A stretch of 64,000 nucleotides of DNA, from the NCBI GenBank assembly GCA_001574975.1, contig KQ965802.1, positions 45,985-109,984 of the forward strand, written 5' to 3'. The position numbers and the translations under genes are program-made. The notes under the pieces are model-generated. The model made no database searches, was not told the origin of the DNA, and saw nothing but the letters and a program-made list of their open reading frames with translations. The stretch is from Gonapodya prolifera JEL478 (Eukaryota; Monoblepharomycota; Monoblepharidomycetes; Monoblepharidales; Gonapodyaceae). How positions within the stretch are numbered: position 1 is the first letter of the stretch; each line of letters begins with the position of its first letter. Positions 55,360 to 64,000 of this stretch are shown here, piece after piece.

Positions 55360-56698
55360 ATGCAACCTCTTCGCAAACCTGCGAAAGCGCCAGCGCCCGT
55401 CAAGAAGCAGCTTCAACAGGAGACGCAGAAAGCCGACGAGTACGCGCTCTTCGGGCCCGTCCCCATCGAGGGCTGCCCACAGTGCAACCAGAAGATCGGA
55501 ATGAACCCCAACATGCGGATGTTCGTTGGACCCTGCTACCACAGAATGTTGGTCGATTTCCCTTGATGCGTGGCCTCCTGCTGAAACTCTGTGAGACAGG
55601 TGCGGGGCCTGCGTGGACAAGTTCTTCAAACACAGATCCAGATGCCCGGTGTCTGGATGCTCGTTCCAACTGCGCAGGGTGGACATGAAGCCGCAGAGAT
55701 TCGAGGACCTGTCAGTGCAGAGGGACGCAGAGGTCCGGAAGGAGTTCTCGGAAATGTGAGTGGGGCACGAAGGCTCTGGATGATTTATGTAAGAGTGGTT
55801 ATTCGAAACCTCTAACCCGTCTCGTAGCTTCAACAAGCGGCAGGAGGATTTCAAGGATCTGTGCGAGTACAATGACTACCTTCAGTGGACCGAGGACATG
55901 AGTAAGTCACATCTATGAGCATCCCACTTTCCCATCTTCATGGTTCATGGGCCTCTCTCCTCTTCAGTTTTCGACCTCATCCACGGCAGTAAAACCGACC
56001 AAGCGAACGCCAAAGCTCAAATCGAAATCTACAAAAAGGAAAACGCAGAACTCATCGCGCACAACTCCCTGCTCCAGGCACGCGAGAAGACCCTCACGGA
56101 GTCCATCCTCATGTCCGAGAAGGCCCAACGGCTCAAAAACCGCCAGTTCTACGCCGACATGCACGACTCCGAGGACCGTCAGCGCCGCGAGGAGAAGGAG
56201 CGGCTGCTCGAGGCCATGTGGCGGGGCGAGAACGTCTCGAACGCGGCACTTGCTGGCGCAGGTGTCGATATATCCAAGCGCGTGTTCCAGCTCCTTCCCA
56301 AGGCCCCGCTCGTGCCCGAGGCGAGAGAGGTCGAAGTCGCAAAAAGCAAGCTGCAGGAGCTCAAGACAGGTGCCACGGGTGTCGGGACCGGTGGGGCCCT
56401 CGTGTCCGCACCCGCCACGCACTGGGCCGACTCGCCCTTCGACTCCGAGTACGAGCAGGAAGACGAATACCTGGAGGGCTCGCCCTCGCTCCCCTCGCAC
56501 CCGCTCAAAGAACCCTCGGCGGCGACGGAAGGGCTCCGGTACTATGACTTGACCGTGCAGGGGATACGCAAGGATAAGGCGTATACGAAGAAGGACGGGC
56601 AGGTGGCGTGGGCAGGAGGGTGGGCGCCCGAGATGTGGTGGGGCAAGGCGGTCGGGGAGGTGTATCAGGGGCTGTTTTTGGGGATTGGGACGGCGTGA
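55360..56698 (+). CDS. TFB3: TFB3/MAT1, RING subunit of the TFIIH kinase module
   Basis: Exons 55360-55547, 55600-55755, 55828-55901 and 55968-56698, all phases consistent, 382 residues. The C3HC4 RING is near residues 40-85: CPQCNQKIGMNPNMRM, GPCYHRM joined across intron 1 to CGACVDKFF, and CPVSGC. It is followed by the MAT1 signature QRFEDLSVQRDAEVRKEF and FNKRQEDFKDLCEYNDYL. A long charged coiled coil follows (about 120-200), and the C-terminus (YYDLTVQGIRKDKAY; AGGWAPEMWW; GLFLGIG) corresponds to the cyclin H/CDK7-binding end. MAT1/TFB3 assembles CDK7-cyclin H and links it to core TFIIH for transcription initiation and repair. It is convergent with ODAD4, with 171 nt between the stops. 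Confidence 0.93.
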
Positions 56699-56869
56699 AG
56701 ACTGTAGTTTGGTTGGGGATCAGGTGGTGGAGGAGACGACGGCAGGATGGAATTGGAAAATGCTTTCTTTTCTTTGAATCATAAAATCATACACGTACAA
56801 AATGAATTTCAAAAATCACCAATTAAATGCTTTCAATACCACCTCACTTATTCCAGTACAGTCGCCGCC

Positions 56870-59523
56870 TCACTGCTCCTTTACTCCTCCCACAAAGCTG
56901 GCACGCTGGCCGATCGGCTGCAGAATTCCCACCGCAGATTGGTCATCTGAATGTGTCGCAACCAGTCCTCCCGCTACACTTCCCTTCGGATCGACTTTCA
57001 GACCTGAACTGGCAGACTGCTCAAGCGACCTCATCTCGCCCGAAATTGACGCCACTGCCGCCGTGTCGCCGATCTCCTTTGCGATGGTGTGCGCTTCGTT
57101 GTAGGAAACGTGTGCGGAGAGCGTGTCGCCGAGCCGGGCTTTTTGTTTGGGCGGGGTGAGGGGTGACGCATCCGGTTCGTGATCATCGACACAAAGCCGA
57201 AAAGAAAGGAAGATGGATACACTCACCGTACGCCTTCGCCCTCACAACACCCGCATTGAGCATCCACGCCCCCGTCCCCTCCACCCCTTTTGGCGCATCC
57301 CTCCCCTCATCCAAACACATGCTCGCCATCTCAACGCACTTATGCATCTGCCCCGTCTCGAAATAGCACCGCGCCAAGTCATGCAGCAGCCACAGCCGCT
57401 CGTCGTGCCCGCGCGGAGTTTGGCCGAGCTTTTGCGTCCAGTACTCGATCGCGTGCGTGTAGTTGTGCAGACGCACGTGAGTTCGGCCCAGTGAGCCTAG
57501 AGCGCGGGACGTGGCGGTGGGGAGTTTGTGCGTTGTGGCGAGGGTAAGCTCTGTAGAGTTGGAAGAGGAAAGGAGCATGGTCGATACTCCTCGCGCTCAA
57601 GCAACGAAACAGTCCGGCTCGTCACGCCCTCACCATTCTCAAGGTACACGACCGCATCCGCAAAATGTCCCAGCCCCACGAGCGCCTCTGCCGCATCCTC
57701 ATACACATCGCACACGAGTACTTCCTTTTCTTTGACTTCGCACAGGTCGGCGATCTTGGCGAGGAAAGTCTCGCACATTGCGAGCGCTGGGGCGTAGTTT
57801 TCGTTCAACAGGGCGTCTGATATGGCTTGTGTTGTCGTGGAGATAAATTTTTGGTGTGACGTTGGTTGGGAGAGTGCTGATTTGAGTGATCTGAGAAGGA
57901 ATTGGTTCAGGTCCGTTATGGGTTGTTGTGCCAGCGTCTTATTAAAGTTTACCGTTTCTTTGGTGGAGTGAGCTGCAGCGTCACAGGCAGTGGGGGAGCC
58001 TTTGCAGTTCCGTGCGCATCGCTTCGTTTCGGCGTCAGACCAAGTTTCATTTTCTGTGCGGTGCCTGCGTGTTCTTTCTGCTGCTCGCGCTGCTTGGCCT
58101 CGAATTCCTAAGGCACGCGAAGACCGAGTGATTGGTCGCTCGACCCACCGGCAAACCCGCGCTGGGCTCTCGACTCACACTCTTTTTGATATTCTCCGCG
58201 TTCCGCTTCCGCAACCTCGACGCCTCCCTACGCTGATCCTGATCCGTCCGAGCGTACAGCGGCCTCTCTTGCCGCCAGAACTCGAGCCGTTGGTCCAAGT
58301 ACTGGATTCCTTGCCGAACCAACGTTGTGATTTCGGGGTTGGGGTGCTGCACGAAGTCTATCCGAGAACGCGTTGTGTAAAAGCAAGACAGGGAGAAAAA
58401 CTACTCAAATCCAAGTTTCACCCAAGCCCACCTTTATCATTTAACAACGCGTCTAAATACTCCCTGTCCTCGCTCAACTCTCCCAGCAGCAACCTCCCGG
58501 GCTTGGCATCATACCGTGCGGTCTGCGTGTCGCCACCCACACTCCTCGCCGCAGACGAGGAGCCAGACAGGGGTCTCGACGACGCCATCATGTCATTACC
58601 GCCTCGCTTGGGCCCAGCCGACGACGCGGGACCGATCCGTAACCCGGCCTTGGCGACCACGTCGGGCGAAAGCAGGCCCTGCCGCGTGCCGTGCTCGTAG
58701 TTGATCACCCATGCGGCGCTGTCACGGTGCTTGGAGCCGGTGCCGGGGGAGGGGTCGCGGTGGGACGAGTCGAAGGGGCGTTGGACGTCGGGTTCTGTGA
58801 TGGTTGCGGAAGTAGGGACATTTGAGATCAAGCACCGGGCGCCCCCATCGCAACATCCCTCATTGAGACTGCGACGACTCACTTCCTATAGCATTGTTAA
58901 TTGCCTCACGTGCTTTTTGAATCCCGAGGCGGAAGTCGGCGGACTCGGGGCGAAGTCTGTTGCCGCGGTGGAAGTACACGAGTGCGAGCTCGAAGTCGCC
59001 TGGGTGAAGGAGATTGCAGGGAGCCCCACAGCGCTATAGCTGACTTGTTTACTGACCTTGCGCGTAAAGTGCTTCTGCTTTGTGGTATATGCCCTATCGC
59101 CACGCGAGCCATATTAACGTTGCTCAAATGTGGTTTTGATACCTCCACGCACCTTGAAGAAGTCCGGCTGGTCTTTGAGCGACTCCTCCGCATCCTCCAG
59201 CGCTCGTGCCGAGTCTCCCATCTGCAGGAAGCATCGCGATCGCGCAACGAGTGTCGCCTTGTCACCGGGTCGAAGCTCCAGCGCCTGTAATCCACACAAT
59301 CACGATCGCATTCACGGTCAGTGCCACGATCCCGGTCGCGTTACATGCGATCGCGTCCCGCGAGCGAGCCCACCTTGCTGAACGCCTCGATCGCCTTGCC
59401 TAGATCCCCCTGCTTGAACAAGATGTCCGCTTCGGCGCTCAGGCTCTGGAAGCTCGAGACTGGCAGCGCGTCGCCATCCTCGGACGCGGTCGGTGGGGGT
59501 TTAGATTGGGTTGTGAGGTCCAT
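56870..59523 (-). CDS. ODAD4: ODAD4/TTC25-like outer dynein arm docking complex protein
   Basis: Minus-strand exons with agreeing phases: 59374-59523, 59153-59284, 59057-59093, 58883-58999, 58432-58794, 58179-58357, then about 58111-57948, 57896-57660 and 57577-57230, and a last exon about 57186-56870. The TPR N-terminus reads ALELRPGDKATLVARSRCFL, ALEDAEESLKDQPDFFKG, YHKAEALYAQ, GDFELALVYFHRGNRLRPES and FRLGIQKAREAINNAIG, matching animal TTC25 block by block. The middle has YLDQRLEFWRQERPLYAR, the family's linker signature. A second TPR set follows (SLGRTHVRLHNYTHAIEYWT; ERLWLLHDLARCYFETGQ; YNEAHTIAKEIGDTAAVASI). The protein docks outer dynein arms on axonemal doublets. Its presence implies a motile flagellum and so a zoosporic fungus. 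Confidence 0.9.
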
Positions 59524-59663
59524 GGTGGGTTGAGAAAGGGGGGTAATGTTAGAAAGCAATGATGGGTTTTCCAGAATAATGAAATTACTCCCCGCTACAC
59601 CACGCAGAGGCGGCTGAAAGGTCCTGCAGGACTTGGACTCATTCTTTATGTTATTCCCTTCTT

Positions 59664-60920
59664 TCATACATAACTACTTGACCGTTTTGCGGCCATTTTG
59701 TATCTTCCGACTGGACTTTGTTTCGCAGCCCGTGACGTCCCCTTGATCCGAGACATTGAGGAATTACCACCAACACGGGACTCTGGTTGCTTGTGTGAAG
59801 AAGTCCCTGAAGAGGGTGGCTCGTTTGCCATTTTGACCTCGTTCGCAAATCCCTTCATGAAGGCGCAGTAGACCATATCACTCAGAATTTGAAATCCAAA
59901 GACAATGAGGAAGTACGACACAGGATTGGTGGATCCAATCTAACAATATTGTGTAACAACAACATCGCAAGGAAATCAAACCCAAAAACGCCTCAACTTT
60001 CACTCCCACCAGCTTCCTCAACGTCCAGCTAATGACATCTATCACAGTGACAGCGACTGATCGAAGAAACATTTTGATGGTCGCTGCAAGTTAGGACGGC
60101 GGCGCTCCACCCTTGTGTGACGAATTGACTGTTCCCATCAAGACACTGCTTGAGTAATGCTGTCGCAGGTAGTACACGTGCAAAGGGATGAGCCACAGGT
60201 CTGGGATCACGGTGGAGGTTACGGACACGCCGTCGACAACGAGGATCTTGTCTGCAACGATGGGAGCGCACAGACGGGGGAGTGCACGGAAACCAGTCAT
60301 TTAGGGCAGTACCTATGAGCGAATGACTGAGTGATGTGAAACACAGGGGGAAGACAGTAGCTGGGATCAAGGCGTGCTCACGTTTCAAATGTCATAGATG
60401 AGAGGATTATCAAACAACCATGGACGGTGCGACCAATTTGTTCTTCTTGGACAGCGCCCAGATTCGGAGAAAGTGCGTCATCCATTTCCAGAGTAGTCCC
60501 AGCCAGTAAAAGTGGAATCCAGCGGGGACAGCAGGGTGGCAAGCGAAGTTGTTCGAGATGAATACCAGCAGCTGCGAGCAAAGGAAGTGAGACCGTTGGC
60601 CCAATTTGCTTGTGGTGCTATTTCCATGCGCGGGGAATATGGCTTACTGGCGCGATCATGGAATTCACTAGGGAGATCAGGTATAAACCTTTGAGGCCGA
60701 CAGGAAGCACCGACATGTCCGGGACGAAGCTGAGCAGAACGACAAATTGCGATACAAAGCTGTAAAGATGTAGGCGACTCATGGAATGACGTTGGACGGG
60801 AGGTGACTTCATGATCGATCTTCCAAGGTCACTGATGGAAACTCACCTCGCAAGAACGATGGAGTTGACAGCCAGGTTCGATACGACATCGGTGGGGTCG
60901 GCATAGAATGCGTCTGACAT
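59664..60920 (-). CDS. Multipass membrane protein, family X member 2
   Basis: Exon 1 (60847-60920) reads MSDAFYADPTDVVSNLAVNS. Exon 2, ending before GTAAGC, reads FVSQFVVLLSFVPDMSVLPV and GLKGLYLISLVNSMI. Further exons hold HFLRIWALSKKNKLVAPS (about 60420-60470), ADKILVVDGVSVTSTVIPDL with WLIPLHVYYLRQH (about 60150-60265), and MFLRSVAVTVIDVISWTLRK (about 60070). The last exon reads NPVSYFLIVFGFQILSDMVY and CAFMKGFANEV, with a Ser/Lys-rich tail stopping at 59664. The order and spacing of blocks match the gene at 47162-48087 (LRIW-x-LS-x-x-NK; the final helix ending YC). About six or seven helices. Function unknown. Confidence 0.6.
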
Positions 60921-62074
60921 TTCGAACTACCGCCGGTGATAAATGATCAGACAGCTGACCAGCAAGCCGCCTAATAACCAAGATCAGACAGCTTACTTCT
61001 CGATAGCAGATGTTAGAATATAGAGCAGTCGTAGTACAATCCTCTTCCTTGAATTCTTGTTTGGGTCTGCCGGTGGAAGTAACGGGTAGGAAGATGAGAC
61101 GATTTGTGGTCACATCAGGTAGCAACATTCGCAGCGTCAATATTCCATACAAAAACGAAGAAAAACATTATCTCAAGCTTACAGAAAATAAGCTCAAGTC
61201 TTCACGATACTTCGGCACGATGTTGTTGTCCCCTTATTGGCAAGGGACCGGCCAATCATTAGCAGCTGGCCGAATTACGTTCGGTATCAAGACGAGATTA
61301 TTTGCGTAGACAAGGCTCATAATCTGAGAGCAATATAAATAAGAAACGTCGCGCCCAACTCAGGCGGTGTCCGAGTAATTCATCAATAAATATGCATTGC
61401 CTTGCGAAGGTATGTCTCCCACCTGGATGGAAACAAAGAGTACACGTTGTCCTCCACGAATATAGCTATCGTATAAGAAGCACTCAGTGTTCCGTGGATC
61501 AGTCGAAAGTACCTGCAGAGGTTACATCAGTTGATCGTAGGTGCTGGTTCTCCCACCTTTCGATCGCCTTTGAGAGCTCCCTCGGTGCACCTTGTCATTG
61601 CTCCCTCAAAAATCCTAAATCTCTATATTGCTATCACTTGAAATTCTTTCTTTGCCAACGCGTGGCTCAAACCCACCAGAGCTAACGAGGTCGAGAGAGT
61701 GGTGGACACGGCCTTGAATACGCAACTCGACAGTGTCCGGGCATCTTTCTCGCGAATTCAACGTGAATGTGATTGCTCAGTTTTCAAAAATGCCCTGCCA
61801 TTGGAAGTGCGCGTTAGAATTGAAGTCAATTTACGGCGTTTAAATGCGTTTTGCCGGGTTACGGAGCACGACGTTCACCTTTAAGCGTGGACTCAATCGA
61901 GTGTCATATAAAGAGGCCAGTGATCCTTCAATCTCATCGAGCCTTTCGCATCAAGGTCGGTGGGTCCACTTCAATCAACTCGCCAACTCCGGCGACCGCA
62001 ATGCTTCCAACCAAACCCTTCTCCTCCCATCTCCCCACTCTCCTAAAGCCACACCCAAAAATCTCAGACCGAAA
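60921..62074. other. Intergenic
   Basis: Nothing recognisable. Open frames at 61392-61685 and 61699-61884 look random. Confidence 0.4.
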
Positions 62075-62443
62075 ATGGAGTTCCAAGTTGCATCCCTCGT
62101 GATGACCTGCGCCGGCACCGCGCTCGGCCTGCGTTTCATTTTCGCCGGAGAGGGCCTGCTCGAAGAATGGGACGTCAAACCCTCACCCGGCTCGCTCGTT
62201 ATTTCCCGTCGTATCGGAGCCATCTATCTGGGTCTCGCCCTCACCTTCTTCCTCGAACGTAACGCCCCCCCTTCGGAACTCCGCTCTGCAATCTGTTTGG
62301 GCACGGCGGCGATATCGGCGTTCCTCGCGGCGTGTGGGCTCGTCGAGTACGGGGCTCGACGGGTCGGGCCTGGTATCTTCCGTTCAGTCATTGCCGAGGT
62401 GGTAGGGGCAGCGGGCTTTATCTGGGTGTGGTCGAGGGCGTGA
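62075..62443 (+). CDS. Small four-helix membrane protein (122 aa)
   Basis: Single exon from MEFQVASLVMTCAGTALGLR. An in-frame upstream extension to 61844 has no protein-like character, so I use the ATG at 62075. Four hydrophobic stretches: about 5-25, 45-62 (RRIGAIYLGLALTFF), 70-90 (AICLGTAAISAFLAACGLVE) and 102-119 (IAEVVGAAGFIWVW). The RRIGAIYLGLA block and size recall small DUF4345-like membrane proteins known mostly from bacteria. No intron, and a higher G+C than the flanks. Transfer from bacteria is possible but unproven. Confidence 0.6.
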   Translation: MEFQVASLVMTCAGTALGLRFIFAGEGLLEEWDVKPSPGSLVISRRIGAIYLGLALTFFLERNAPPSELRSAICLGTAAISAFLAACGLVEYGARRVGPGIFRSVIAEVVGAAGFIWVWSRA

Positions 62444-64000
62444 TTCTCGTGGGCTGTTGAGATGAATTAATGGAAAGCCTTGCTTTGAAGTGGAATTGCG
62501 GTGAAGTGTATCTGGAAAAGTACACGTATTACGGCATGAAACGTCAAGCGATGCTTTATATGTGTGTATACATCTGTTAAATGAACAGATAACTTTTGCG
62601 TACGCGAGGTGCCAAAGAATTAATTGCTCGTGATCCCTCAAGCGCCCCTGGTCCTCAGTGTGGTTTTACTTGTGAGATGGAGTGGGTGGTAGACATGGCT
62701 TGCAGTACGAGGGGGGTTTGAGTATTGAGTCGAGTAAGGGGAATGAGACGGAGCATCAGGATTGGATAGAACCTGAGGATTCTAGCATGCTTGACAACAT
62801 ACATGCCGACGAGGCAGGACCTTTGCGGTCATGATTCACAGCACTTGCACTAAATGGTCGGCTGCCAGTAGTTCAAATTGACAATCTCGAGCAACGAATT
62901 GAGATTTGATTCTCCACCTGTGTAATGTTGTTGAAAGTAATAAAAGTCGACAGCCGAGCAGCACTTGAACACGACAGAGCGACAAGTTGTGGCAAATCGT
63001 CCAAGCAGCCACTCTGTCTACTAATGGGTCCATGGGATTGTCAGTGGTGGTGTCCAACGGCCAATCATCGCAGGCAGAATATGACACATGGATTCTGCGC
63101 ATTCTGGGGAAGACCCCCTTTGAAGAATCCTAGACAACTCGTCGAGCCCTGCAGCGTTTCTTTGGTCAAGGCGGCCAAGGTCAAGAACTTCAAGTTTCGA
63201 GTGGACTTTGGGCCTCCCAGACTGGTCTGATGATGACGGCCATGTACCCTTGAGACCCATTCGTTGCGCTGGGTTGAATTGCGCAGCACTCGCGTTTGGG
63301 ACCTAGAACAGCATGGATAGGTCCTTGTTGGATAAGACAACATGTGAGGCGTTGAGTAGCGAAAGGGCCTCGCGCTTCGTTATCAACGGCACGATCGGTT
63401 CAGTTACCGCGGCGCTCTCGAACGGGACGGGAAGAGAAGCATCAGCAAAATACATCTTCAGCTGACCCCTCCCACACGTGCTCGGTTCCGTCGAAATTTT
63501 CTGTACACTCTGGCACGTCAACAGAAAATCGCCTAAACCGTTCGCAAGTCCACGGCCCACGAAACGGACACAGCGGTGAGGAAATTGATGACTCGAATAA
63601 CATGACGTCCAAAAGGCGAGCAAACAGCGAGGGACCGCTGCGCGACGTCTGCCTGCATATCGCCCAGTTGTGCCGAATACCCGCTACCGAGGTCGCTCAG
63701 GAGGAGGAAGCAGGCCATTCTTGACTCTTTCCATGGTCGTAGAAGCCGGCGAGACTATAAGTATAAATCTCTTCGCGAATTTTTTCGATATTGTGAAGTG
63801 CCGTTGAGCATGCGTTACAATTCGGCCAGCCCATACGATTCCCGACGGTTGGGGTCCCCACGAGGAGTGCGGGTGTTCAGATGGATGAAAACATCCACGG
63901 AAGAGGCTGCGATGGCGTGCGTTTAGCGTGGACGATCGAGAAATCGCCCAGAGAATGAAGTTCACAAGAAAAAGGGTTGCGTTACCATATGGTGGTAATC
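62444..64000. other. Right end of the window, no gene assigned
   Basis: Minus-strand open pieces at 63303-63623 (MYFADASLPVPFESAAVTEP), 63533-63718 (MACFLLLSDLGSGYSAQLGD) and 63021-63343 (LKFLTLAALTKETLQG) could be exons of one unknown gene reading right to left, but I could not link them with splice sites. Confidence 0.25.

Overview
The window looks like a gene-dense but accessory-rich piece of a flagellated (zoosporic), early-diverging fungus, most likely a chytrid-type lineage. Three observations support this. Genes are compact with many short introns of about 50-100 nt and GT-AG borders. There is a Mortierella-like front-end fatty-acid desaturase (17950-19963). There is also a clear ODAD4/TTC25-type outer-dynein-arm docking protein (56870-59523), which only flagellated eukaryotes need. 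The genus cannot be named from sequence alone.

Layout. 1-1786 is the end of a DOCK-family Rho GEF. 1983-2625 (minus) is a decayed actin fragment. 3028-9615 is a 1,996-residue FHA-domain protein that carries the Ki-67/RepoMan-type PP1-docking motif followed by basic repeats; I consider this the most interesting gene. 10366-11840 is an ABCG transporter fossil, and the stretch to 14 kb is mostly empty with short repeats. 14046-16913 is a secreted type-B carboxylesterase with about 17 exons. 17950-19963 is a cytochrome b5-fused desaturase. 21060-22101 (minus) is a beta-lactamase-family pseudogene.

22.9-45.7 kb is a head-to-tail minus-strand array of ten related F-box genes: six intact and four broken, all intronless. 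It is split by a large collagen-like gene (38827-42498) that itself shows a nonsense codon and a frame break. From 46.7 kb the density of unique genes rises again: a multipass membrane protein (47162-48087), an unknown spliced gene (about 48.5-49.3 kb), another membrane protein (51279-52205, minus), a decayed TKL kinase-Sel1-LRR gene (52340-54994), TFB3/MAT1 of TFIIH (55360-56698), ODAD4 (56870-59523, minus), a second member of the first membrane-protein family (59664-60920, minus) and a small membrane protein (62075-62443).

How the genes fit together. Conserved cell-biology genes (DOCK, Ki-67-like, TFB3, ODAD4) sit between rapidly turning-over families (F-box, ABCG, beta-lactamase, TKL). I see no operon-like logic or pathway cluster. 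I saw no rRNA, tRNA, CRISPR, or recognisable LTR or virus-like element. Exon borders were read by eye from reading frames and splice motifs and should be treated as models.
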